Shown here piece after piece: positions 1-9,522 of a stretch of DNA of 58,585 bases. Positions within the stretch are counted from its first letter, which is position 1. Each line of letters starts with the position of its first letter. Source of the DNA: a gamma proteobacterium endosymbiont of Lamellibrachia anaximandri (GTDB lineage: Bacteria > Pseudomonadota > Gammaproteobacteria > Chromatiales > Chromatiaceae); NCBI GenBank assembly GCA_016756855.1, contig JAESPD010000020.1:1-58585 (forward strand), given 5' to 3'. The position numbers were made by a program, and so were the translations under genes. The notes under the pieces were generated by a model. The model had not been told where the DNA came from. It saw only the letters and a list, made by a program, of their open reading frames with translations, and did no database searches.

Positions 1-270
1 ATAGCTGCTCATGAGCTTTGATCCTTTGCATCGCATTGGATCAACAGCATAGAATCAGAAAGCTATGTTGTCAAGCTTCTATTGGTGCAAGTTTGTTAAT
101 CTGGATGGTGGGGGGGTGAGTAGTTACAATATTAGTTTCTTTATTCTCAGCTGAAACGGGTTTTGCCATCCCCAATTCTGTTGTGATCCATATGCATAAC
201 ATACAACAGATTTGAGCCGTTATTCTTGAATATCCCATAGCATCTCCGTTTTTAAGTTATAAAATATATC
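1..270. other. Left-edge intergenic stretch, no gene seen
   Basis: No supported reading frame, RNA gene or clear terminator is seen here. A run of seven Gs lies near position 111. The stretch is downstream of the minus-strand radical SAM gene and may hold its 3' end. Confidence 0.5.
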
Positions 271-1965
271 TTAAATATTTGAAATCCGGCCAGAAGAGTC
301 TTCACTGATGGGGGTGATCGCTTGATCCACGTATTCAAAGCGACTGGGGTCGGTCCAGATCCGTTTCAGCATAAGGCGTAGCCGGATGTAGGTCGGGATG
401 GCCTTTCCCATGGTAAACAGGGTTTCCTTGACGAATTTGGGATAAAAAACCACGGCAGGTTCGACCGGAAACGATGGTCGCCTGTCTTTCCGGTACTTCA
501 GACGCAGAAAACCGCCTTCCAGGGGGTGGACATGAAATACCCGTTTGAACTCGCGGTAAAACAGCAACCGGTGGAGCGTCGTGAGTTTTTTGTTGCTGCG
601 CATGGCGACCATGCGTTTGAAGATAGTCTCCATGTGCTCGAAGGTATAGAAATGATTCCAGACTGCCTCGTAGGCCTCTTTCCACTCTGCATCGGACAGG
701 GTCGGATGCTTGGTGACCATATGGTTCAGATCGTATTTGTTTAAGTCCGGATCCATCCATTCGCCTTTTTGATACATCGCTTGATGGTCTTCGCAACCTG
801 GCAGAGGCGTCAGGACGGTGAAGTAGATATGGTCAATTGCCAGTTCGCGCTTAATGGTTTCGACGTCTTCCAATAAAGACTCTTTCGTATCGCCGGGGAA
901 GCCGACGATGTAGCCGGCACAGATAACAACGGGGTACTGCTTCCATGCCAGAATCTGTTCTTTATAGCCGGATATCTTGTTTTGCCGCTTTTTAACAGCG
1001 AGCAGATTTTCCGTATTGATGTTTTCCAAACCGATAAAGATTTGGTCTACTCCTGCTTTACAGCATTTTTCAACGAAGCCGCGAATCTTATGACAAAGCG
1101 TGTCTATCTGGATGGAGAAGCGTACTTCAATACCCTCTTGTTCACGTAGATCGATGACGCGATCCAGGCAGGCTTCCCAGTTTTTATTGCGGGCAAAATT
1201 GTCGTCGGTGAGAAAAAAGCTATGCACCCCGATGTCATGATTTTTCCGGATGATACGTTCAAGGTCGTCTGCGCTGCGGAAACGACTTTTCCTGCCCTGG
1301 ACGTTGATGATTGTGCAGAAGGAGCATTTGAAAGGGCAGCCACGACCCAGGTCAAAGCTGCTGTAGGTTCCGTACGTGTGTTCGACCTGTTCACGTGGGA
1401 GAAAAGGAATCGGCTCGTCAGGCAAGCCTGGCAAGTCGTCCAGATGGTTGTAGATCGGTTTTACAGCCCCTTTGTATGCATCAATAAGAAGCTTATCCAG
1501 GCGCTGCCCTTCCGCTTCACCAGCGAAGAAGCTGATGCCCAGTTTTTGCGCGTCGACCATGTCTTTGGGCATCTCATCCAACATAGAAAAACAGCCGGAG
1601 ACATGAAAGCCGCCAATACAAACCGGGATATCCTGTGCCAGGAACGGCAAAGACAAATCAATCGCGCGAGGAAACTGGTTCGACTGCACGCCCACCATAC
1701 CGACCAGGGCCATGCCGCCGTCGCGCTTGATCATAGCAATCAGCGCCTCCGTGTTTACCCTGCTGTTGTATTCATCAATGGCGTGCAGGCGGATCTCGAC
1801 ATGCTCGCCGAGCACGTGCCGATCCTTGCAACTTTGCGACAGGCCATAAACGCATGCCAATGAGTTGGACGGAATTAAAGATTTAAGCCATTGGATCGGA
1901 TAGCCATCGTCATCGTAATGCGTTGGCTTGATCATTATGAAATGGAATATCTCTTGCATCTTCAC
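271..1965 (-). CDS. B12-binding-domain radical SAM protein
   Basis: A 564-aa protein of the B12-binding radical SAM superfamily. The N-terminal ~150 residues look like a degenerate cobalamin-binding Rossmann domain (segments such as GGMALVGMVGVQSNQFPRA and DIPVCIGGFHVSG). The radical SAM core follows, with its [4Fe-4S] cysteines in CPFKCSFC at C210, C214 and C217. The motif GYIVGFPGDTKESL further on is typical of the barrel. The C-terminal ~130 residues are basic and family-specific. Such enzymes do radical methylations or rearrangements; the substrate cannot be read from sequence. It is cytoplasmic. It stands alone, facing away from the CRISPR array, with ~400 bp of non-coding DNA upstream. 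The ATG at 1965 opens the only long frame. Function unknown beyond the superfamily. Confidence 0.85.
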   Translation of the reverse strand: MKMQEIFHFIMIKPTHYDDDGYPIQWLKSLIPSNSLACVYGLSQSCKDRHVLGEHVEIRLHAIDEYNSRVNTEALIAMIKRDGGMALVGMVGVQSNQFPRAIDLSLPFLAQDIPVCIGGFHVSGCFSMLDEMPKDMVDAQKLGISFFAGEAEGQRLDKLLIDAYKGAVKPIYNHLDDLPGLPDEPIPFLPREQVEHTYGTYSSFDLGRGCPFKCSFCTIINVQGRKSRFRSADDLERIIRKNHDIGVHSFFLTDDNFARNKNWEACLDRVIDLREQEGIEVRFSIQIDTLCHKIRGFVEKCCKAGVDQIFIGLENINTENLLAVKKRQNKISGYKEQILAWKQYPVVICAGYIVGFPGDTKESLLEDVETIKRELAIDHIYFTVLTPLPGCEDHQAMYQKGEWMDPDLNKYDLNHMVTKHPTLSDAEWKEAYEAVWNHFYTFEHMETIFKRMVAMRSNKKLTTLHRLLFYREFKRVFHVHPLEGGFLRLKYRKDRRPSFPVEPAVVFYPKFVKETLFTMGKAIPTYIRLRLMLKRIWTDPSRFEYVDQAITPISEDSSGRISNI

Positions 1966-2362
1966 TCCGTAGACGCAGTGGTTACCTGGAAATAACCTTT
2001 AGGCAACTGGAAGAAATAAAAACTGTAGATTCAGTACTTTAATCATTTTCGGGGGTCTAAGGCAAATCTGTTTGCGACAATATCTCAACCAATTCGGCTG
2101 AGAGACGCAGTGCCACCACGACTGATCCAATGGCGTTGGTTTTGCGGGTTCACCTGCCCGCTCTGCGGGCATATCGGCTAGTGTGAAATTGCCTGATGTA
2201 GTCTTTTTCGGTACACCTCCAGACATTGTGATGATGTTGTTTGGCGGTTTTCGAGTAGTTCTCCAGAGAATGGGATGTGGGTTCGTAGGTGAGTAAAACA
2301 GTATTTGAGCCTTCCCAGTTGTTCAGAACGGCAAAATCAGAATCCAACAGAGCATCAAATCG
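1966..2362. other. Non-coding stretch between radical SAM gene and distal CRISPR end
   Basis: Short frames here have no recognisable family and I do not call them. On the minus strand around 2050-2150 one frame gives a protein-like tail (GSVVVALRLSAELVEI) that begins right after a stop, so it could be a decayed gene remnant. This is the ancestral end of the array, where old spacers and repeats are usually lost. Confidence 0.45.
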
Positions 2363-2391
2363 TGGTTCAGCTTTTCGGGTGTTGGGAACAC
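2363..2391 (-). repeat. Degenerate leader-distal CRISPR repeat
   Basis: Exactly one unit (29 + 32 bp) before the first intact repeat at 2424, the 29 bp from 2363 keep both ends of the repeat: GGTTCA at 2364-2369 and GGGAACAC at 2384-2391. The hairpin core is lost. I count 20 of 29 identities. Decay of the oldest, leader-distal repeat is usual and supports a minus-strand array with its leader at the right. The spacer it encloses (2392-2423) holds a perfect inverted repeat, TTTCCCAA-CAA-TTGGGAAA. Confidence 0.8.
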
Positions 2392-4411
2392 TTGGTTGAT
2401 TTTCCCAACAATTGGGAAATTGGCGGTTCATCCCCGCAGGTGCGGGGAACACGATGTAGCGATACTCTTTGGCGTCGATTCGAGCCGGTTCATCCCCGCA
2501 GGTGCGGGGAACACGTCATAGACTTCGATACGTAAGTCGGCTACTGCGGTTCATCCCCGCAGGTGCGGGGAACACTTGCCTTTGCGCCTTGGTCTCCAGC
2601 CCAGGCGCGGTTCATCCCCGCAGGTGCGGGGAACACGGCCATCGGGTCGTTCTGAGCCAGGGACTATCCGGTTCATCCCCGCAGGTGCGGGGAACACGGC
2701 CTGATATCGAAACCGATCTTAAACAAGCCCGGTTCATCCCCGCAGGTGCGGGGAACACGGCATTCGCCCCTCTAACAATCCTTTCCATTACGGTTCATCC
2801 CCGCAGGTGCGGGGAACACAAAATTGGCTGCATCTTTGCGGTTAAGCCTGGCGGTTCATCCCCGCAGGTGCGGGGAACACTGCCTCTCTGCCTTTCTGTC
2901 GGTCAAATTCTGCGGTTCATCCCCGCAGGTGCGGGGAACACACTCTCTGATCCACCCAACCAGCCAGCGGGGCAACGGTTCATCCCCGCAGGTGCGGGGA
3001 ACACCTTTTCTGCGGTAACGATTTGTCTACCACTTGCGGTTCATCCCCGCAGGTGCGGGGAACACTCCTTCGCCGCCGTTCCCCTCTTCGGTGGGATCGG
3101 TTCATCCCCGCAGGTGCGGGGAACACTTTATCCACTGGTGATTAGCCAACCAAAATGACGGTTCATCCCCGCAGGTGCGGGGAACACACTAGGGCAGGTT
3201 AAAGTGATAAATTCGCCAACGGTTCATCCCCGCAGGTGCGGGGAACACTGCATCACGCACTTTCTCAAGTACCCCTGATTCGGTTCATCCCCGCAGGTGC
3301 GGGGAACACCCCGATATCGTATGGGAGTTTTTCCCGGAGATCGGTTCATCCCCGCAGGTGCGGGGAACACTGATAACTCTTGATGAGAAGACCGGGGAGG
3401 TTCGGTTCATCCCCGCAGGTGCGGGGAACACGGCGGTTGGTGCGCGGGACGCCTTGGTGAAAGGCGGTTCATCCCCGCAGGTGCGGGGAACACTGTTCCA
3501 ATCCTCAACGGAGTAGTCGTAATATCGGTTCATCCCCGCAGGTGCGGGGAACACCGAGATCCCCAGCGGGACATCCACGAGATAGCCGGTTCATCCCCGC
3601 AGGTGCGGGGAACACAACCGCAGCGTTGGCGAGGTCGGGGACGTTCGCGGTTCATCCCCGCAGGTGCGGGGAACACAAATCAAGAATCAGACTGCCGATC
3701 TTTGCCATCGGTTCATCCCCGCAGGTGCGGGGAACACTCAACGAAGTCAAGGTACGGTGATCCAATAGACGGTTCATCCCCGCAGGTGCGGGGAACACGG
3801 AACGCTTCTCCATTAGTAGCACGTACAACCCGGTTCATCCCCGCAGGTGCGGGGAACACTGCAGGTGGCAAGTTCTCTTCGTGCAGAGTTGCGGTTCATC
3901 CCCGCAGGTGCGGGGAACACGCTTTGCATGTGCAGGCGTAAAGCGTCGATCCGCGGTTCATCCCCGCAGGTGCGGGGAACACTCCAAGGGGTTCCTGCTG
4001 GGTCTACATACATCCGGTTCATCCCCGCAGGTGCGGGGAACACCCCTCCGGATACCCCATAACTCTTTCCGTAAGACGGTTCATCCCCGCAGGTGCGGGG
4101 AACACAATTACCCGGCCATCCGGCGTGACTATTCCACCCGGTTCATCCCCGCAGGTGCGGGGAACACATTTAGTTTTCCTCTGCGTGATCGTCGGTGGGC
4201 GGTTCATCCCCGCAGGTGCGGGGAACACAGATAGCCCTGGAGATCGAAAAGAGAATCGGACGGTTCATCCCCGCAGGTGCGGGGAACACTACGTCGTCGC
4301 CCTTGGTATGATCGATTTTGTCGGTTCATCCCCGCAGGTGCGGGGAACACGCGGTTCCCGTGGCATGTGGCCTTAATATGGTCGGTTCATCCCCGCAGGT
4401 GCGGGGAACAC

Positions 4412-4444
4412 AACGGGTAGATCGCGGAACGCTGTCTTTTTTCA
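4412..4444 (-). other. CRISPR spacer, partner of the spacer at 4596
   Basis: Its first 18 plus-strand bases (AACGGGTAGATCGCGGAA) are the exact reverse complement of the first 18 of the spacer at 4596-4628. The two protospacers therefore overlap on opposite strands of one target, and together they reconstruct about 48 bp of it. Confidence 0.9.
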
Positions 4445-4595
4445 CGGTTCATCCCCGCAGGTGCGGGGAACACTCTATTATCTCATCGAATGATTGCTTT
4501 ATACCCGGTTCATCCCCGCAGGTGCGGGGAACACAAGAGTTTTCCCCTTCGTAGCCGGTCGCCTCGCGGTTCATCCCCGCAGGTGCGGGGAACAC

Positions 4596-4628
4596 TTCCG
4601 CGATCTACCCGTTTTGCAAGCATCCTCC
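4596..4628 (-). other. CRISPR spacer overlapping the 4412 spacer on the opposite strand
   Basis: Begins TTCCGCGATCTACCCGTT, the exact reverse complement of the start of the spacer at 4412-4444. The adjoining repeat at 4629 has T instead of C as first plus-strand base, so the PAM-derived base in crRNA sense is A rather than G. Confidence 0.9.
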
Positions 4629-5025
4629 TGGTTCATCCCCGCAGGTGCGGGGAACACCCGGATCAAAAATCGCAGCCGCCGTGCTGGATCGGTTCATCCC
4701 CGCAGGTGCGGGGAACACGCACTCTCAGCAAACTGATAAGCCAGAGAGAAACGGTTCATCCCCGCAGGTGCGGGGAACACTTCATCCGCAGCAGTCAAAG
4801 TGCTACCGCCATCGGTTCATCCCCGCAGGTGCGGGGAACACTCTCTCCACGATTTGGTATCTCGAATCCTGACCGGTTCATCCCCGCAGGTGCGGGGAAC
4901 ACAACCCATTCATGCAGTGGCGGGCAACCTCTCCGCGGTTCATCCCCGCAGGTGCGGGGAACACCTCAGACTCAACCTGTTTCGCCCACTCGACACCGGT
5001 TCATCCCCGCAGGTGCGGGGAACAC

Positions 5026-5057
5026 GAGTTTAAACAGATCGGGCGGTACACACAGGA
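5026..5057 (-). other. CRISPR spacer nearly the reverse complement of the 5453 spacer; probably integrated flipped
   Basis: Twenty-nine of its 32 bases are the exact reverse complement of the spacer at 5453-5484. Its plus strand starts with G, and the partner spacer shows that this G is preceded by AA in the target, giving an AAG PAM. The neighbouring repeat at 5058 carries A instead of C. Both facts fit a 33-nt prespacer (5026-5058) inserted backwards. Confidence 0.85.
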
Positions 5058-5452
5058 AGGTTCATCCCCGCAGGTGCGGGGAACACGGATCAGTCGCCCC
5101 CTGACTGGAAAACAGCTCCGGTTCATCCCCGCAGGTGCGGGGAACACCATTGAGCACACAGCATGAATAAGAGAAAAATCGGTTCATCCCCGCAGGTGCG
5201 GGGAACACAGAACAAATACGCCTACCTGCGCTGTAAATTCAGGTTCATCCCCGCAGGTGCGGGGAACACTGCGCTTTCCGGATTGCGGGCTATCCATTCG
5301 CCGGTTCATCCCCGCAGGTGCGGGGAACACATTTCAGCTATCCCGCCCCAGTCATAAGTGGCCGGTTCATCCCCGCAGGTGCGGGGAACACACAGATCAC
5401 ATGGGCAGAGAGCATCCAATCAGCGGTTCATCCCCGCAGGTGCGGGGAACAC

Positions 5453-5484
5453 TGTGTGTACCGCCCGATCTGTTTAAACTCTTT
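5453..5484 (-). other. CRISPR spacer, partner of the 5026 spacer
   Basis: Shares 29 nt in reverse complement with the spacer at 5026-5057. Its adjoining repeat base at 5485 is the normal C (G in crRNA sense), as expected for correct orientation after an AAG PAM. Confidence 0.9.
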
Positions 5485-6127
5485 CGGTTCATCCCCGCAG
5501 GTGCGGGGAACACATTGTGTCAGGCAAATCAGGAATACCGTGAGACCGGTTCATCCCCGCAGGTGCGGGGAACACGCCAGTTCAAGCATAACCGCAAGCG
5601 GGTCTACGCGGTTCATCCCCGCAGGTGCGGGGAACACCCTTTGATGCCGGCAGAGCCGTCGAGTTCTTCCAGGTTCATCCCCGCAGGTGCGGGGAACACT
5701 ACTGGCAAAGAACACAAAGAGCTTGCGCGGACGGTTCATCCCCGCAGGTGCGGGGAACACGTTTCCAGTACGGCAGTAAGGGCAGGCCACGCCGGTTCAT
5801 CCCCGCAGGTGCGGGGAACACAGATGATGTTGGATACCGCGTTTACCCTGTGTCGGTTCATCCCCGCAGGTGCGGGGAACACTCCATTATGGACGCCGGG
5901 AGCGCAACGGTCGCACGGTTCATCCCCGCAGGTGCGGGGAACACCATCCCGCTATCTCATCAAGCGTGACGTTATTCGGTTCATCCCCGCAGGTGCGGGG
6001 AACACCGCTGATATAGGGGCAGAGGTGGTTCCTATACCGGTTCATCCCCGCAGGTGCGGGGAACACGATACCGATTTAACCATTTGCTTCACCCGTTACG
6101 GTTCATCCCCGCAGGTGCGGGGAACAC

Positions 6128-6172
6128 TGATTGCCGGGCCAGCCTGGCGCATGACAGCGCGTGTTCACGGGC
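6128..6172 (-). other. Over-long CRISPR spacer (45 nt)
   Basis: The repeats at 6099 and 6173 are 74 bp apart, leaving a 45-nt spacer where 32-33 is the rule. Both flanking repeats are intact and no repeat remnant is seen inside. The length is 12 nt more than the common 33-nt spacers. Confidence 0.95.
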
Positions 6173-7484
6173 CGGTTCATCCCCGCAGGTGCGGGGAACA
6201 CAATAGTCCCTCACGCTCTTTACGGAGCCAATTCGGTTCATCCCCGCAGGTGCGGGGAACACGCTGATTTCCTGCGCTGTTTTTGCTGTGCTGGCGGTTC
6301 ATCCCCGCAGGTGCGGGGAACACTCCTGCGGATCGCGTATCCAGGACATTGTAGCCGGTTCATCCCCGCAGGTGCGGGGAACACGGTTGCGCCGTCAACT
6401 GACAGAACGCCGCCAACGGTTCATCCCCGCAGGTGCGGGGAACACCAGACAGCCCGATTACTACGTCACTCGTGACGCGGTTCATCCCCGCAGGTGCGGG
6501 GAACACTTGCCACCCATTCAGGGGTCATGACAATATCACGGTTCATCCCCGCAGGTGCGGGGAACACTTCTACCCCTCGCGCCAGACTGGTTGATGAGGC
6601 GGTTCATCCCCGCAGGTGCGGGGAACACTCGGGAAAAAACCGCTCGCCTTACGGCGGCGGCGGTTCATCCCCGCAGGTGCGGGGAACACATCAGTCGAAC
6701 CAAAAAGAACAGGCGCAGCGGCGGTTCATCCCCGCAGGTGCGGGGAACACACATAGGGACAATTGAATGCGGGATATGTGGGCGGTTCATCCCCGCAGGT
6801 GCGGGGAACACTGCTGGAAAACTGACACCTATCACCTTCCCGGCGGTTCATCCCCGCAGGTGCGGGGAACACATCCGCCACCGACATAACCCTATCCCAA
6901 ACATCGGTTCATCCCCGCAGGTGCGGGGAACACCCGTGACAGGCAACCATCGACGAATGATTTATCGGTTCATCCCCGCAGGTGCGGGGAACACTTGCGA
7001 GATGGTATCGAGTGCCACCACACATGCGGTTCATCCCCGCAGGTGCGGGGAACACGCCGTCAGACTGTATGTGGACAGCCAGTTCGCCGGTTCATCCCCG
7101 CAGGTGCGGGGAACACTTATAATGGAGTGATTCCAATTCGCCCTCTGACAGGTTCATCCCCGCAGGTGCGGGGAACACTATCCCGGTTGAGTCTTCGCTC
7201 GGTACCGCGACGGTTCATCCCCGCAGGTGCGGGGAACACCTTGGTGTTGTCTCTCCAGCTCTTCAAGCTGCGCGGTTCATCCCCGCAGGTGCGGGGAACA
7301 CGTATTCGTCATCGCCGTTGGCGTTGGCCAAGTCGGTTCACCCCCGCAGGTGCGGGGAACACGTGTGGTGGTATTCCCACCCCTTTCCTTTAGCCGGTTC
7401 ATCCCCGCAGGTGCGGGGAACACGATTTCCTGCTGCACTGCAGCCACGAACAAGTCGGTTCATCCCCGCAGGTGCGGGGAACAC

Positions 7485-7577
7485 ACTAATTCTATCTATT
7501 TGATAATTAATGGCAAATCCACTATAGGTTTTTCTACCAACCTATTTGGCCTTTTTTGAGGTGGTAAATCCGAATTG
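7485..7577 (-). promoter_or_regulatory. CRISPR leader
   Basis: This 93-bp AT-rich stretch lies between the stop of cas2 and the first (youngest) repeat, in the place and orientation of the E. coli type I-E leader. On the minus strand it ends CATTAATTATCAAATAGATA shortly before the repeat, resembling the CATTAATTA segment of the E. coli leader. It should hold the pre-crRNA promoter and the integration signals. It is short, so part of the leader function may extend into the end of cas2. Confidence 0.8.
7493..7505 (-). promoter_or_regulatory. Putative IHF site in the leader
   Basis: Minus-strand TATCAAATAGATA matches the IHF consensus WATCAANNNNTTR with one mismatch, 8 bp from the first repeat. 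In E. coli type I-E adaptation IHF bends the leader at this position to guide Cas1-Cas2. The call rests on motif and position only. Confidence 0.5.
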
Positions 7578-8769
<1,192 letters not shown>

Positions 8770-8793
8770 GGCGGCTTCTCTACTGATCCCGGA

Positions 8794-9198
8794 TCAATCC
8801 AATAGTTTGACCTGACAACTCGTATGCTGGGCATATCGCGTCAGTTTCTGGTCGAATGTGGCGAACTGACGTGTTGCAGCGGCTGTGATAGCGAGATGCA
8901 GTGCATCGGCAAAATCCATGTTGTTCCGCAGGCCTTGCAGGGCCAAGGACAAGTCATCCGGCCTGTCGATCGTAACTTGCTCAAGTCCCGCCAGTTTTTC
9001 CAGAGCGTCAGCTATCTGCGCAGGTTTGAATCTGTAGGCAAAACGCAGAACCCATTCAAGTTCCAGGATGACCGTGTTTGGGATGAATATCTGATTCCCA
9101 TCGAACAGTGACAGTGCTGTCTGGTACTGGCTTTCGTCGTCTCGGGTCAGCAAGCGAACCACAACATTGGTATCAACGCCGATCATCTTTATTGGCAC
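8794..9198 (-). CDS. vapC: PIN-domain toxin of a VapBC pair, inside the cas operon
   Basis: A 134-aa PIN-domain ribonuclease of VapC type. The acidic residues expected at the metal site are present: D9 in MIGVDTNVVVRLL, E46/E48 in ILELEW, D98 in DFADALH and D116 in FATFDQK. VapC toxins cleave tRNA or rRNA and stop translation when the antitoxin is lost. The ORF overlaps the upstream antitoxin by 26 bp, the usual arrangement. It sits between cas6e and cas1, where type I-E operons normally have no other gene. The specific RNA target is unknown. Confidence 0.9.
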   Translation of the reverse strand: MPIKMIGVDTNVVVRLLTRDDESQYQTALSLFDGNQIFIPNTVILELEWVLRFAYRFKPAQIADALEKLAGLEQVTIDRPDDLSLALQGLRNNMDFADALHLAITAAATRQFATFDQKLTRYAQHTSCQVKLLD

Positions 9199-9442
9199 TT
9201 TTCATGGCTCCTTGCGCTATTGCCGCTTCCAACTCTTCCAATGATTTTGTCTTACCGCTGTATGGGAGGCATCCGGCTACGCTCTTTAAATTGGTCTTCT
9301 TAAAAGGTTGTTTTTCTTTCAGCATCAGGCCATCTTCCGAGTCGATAACTTCCAGTTCCTGGCCCTCATGCCAATGATGCTTGTCACGAATAGACTTTGG
9401 AATAACTACCTGACCTTTGCTTGATAAGCGGGTAGAACTCAT
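9173..9442 (-). CDS. vapB: AbrB-type antitoxin of a VapBC pair
   Basis: An 89-aa protein with an N-terminal SpoVT/AbrB swapped-hairpin DNA-binding domain (MSSTRLSSKGQVVIPKSIRD and the following GQELEVIDSEDGLML). The C-terminal tail, residues ~50-89, should wrap the toxin. The N-terminal domain normally binds the operator to autoregulate the pair. It has its own -10 box upstream, so it need not depend on the cas promoter. Confidence 0.9.
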   Translation of the reverse strand: MSSTRLSSKGQVVIPKSIRDKHHWHEGQELEVIDSEDGLMLKEKQPFKKTNLKSVAGCLPYSGKTKSLEELEAAIAQGAMKSANKDDRR

Positions 9443-9472
9443 TAAGTGTCCCTCGGGTAAGAATCAAGTAAG

Positions 9473-9478
9473 ATTATA
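9473..9478 (-). promoter_or_regulatory. Probable -10 box of the vapBC pair
   Basis: Minus strand TATAAT, 30 bp before the vapB start in the 80-bp gap after cas6e. No good -35 is seen at 17 bp (TTGAAT is 22 bp away), so it may be a regulated promoter. Confidence 0.45.
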
Positions 9479-9522
9479 GGGTAGTAGGAGATGGCGTGAT
9501 ATTCAATCGGAATCTTCAGGGA

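Larger units (their letters stand above)
2363..7484 (-). CRISPR. Type I-E CRISPR array, 83 intact repeats plus one degenerate terminal repeat
   Basis: Intact 29-bp repeats run from 2424 to 7484. On the plus strand each begins CGGTTCATCCCCG and ends GCGGGGAACAC, with the hairpin CCCCGC-AGGT-GCGGGG. Read on the minus strand (GTGTTCCCCGC...GAACCG) this matches the E. coli type I-E repeat and points away from cas2, so transcription is minus and the leader is at 7485-7577. I count 83 intact repeats. Unit length is 61 bp (32-nt spacers), with about fifteen 33-nt spacers, one of 34 and one of 45. Repeats are almost invariant: one internal change at 7341 (T to C), and five repeats differ only in the first plus-strand base (4629 T; 5058, 5241, 5671 and 7150 A). 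That base is normally PAM-derived in type I-E. A degenerate 84th repeat at 2363 extends the array. No tandemly duplicated spacer was noticed. Confidence 0.98.

Noticed and set aside
1222-1863. 213-codon plus-strand frame opposite the first radical SAM gene
   Set aside because: It is antisense to a gene with clear radical SAM motifs and has no family resemblance.
2150-2452. Minus-strand frame of 100 codons reaching into the first repeat
   Set aside because: It starts inside CRISPR repeat sequence and has no family resemblance.
2305-7559. Many frames of 60-336 codons across the array with repeated peptides such as [19 protein letters not shown] and VHPRRCGEH
   Set aside because: They are translations of the CRISPR repeats in several frames, a well-known annotation artefact.
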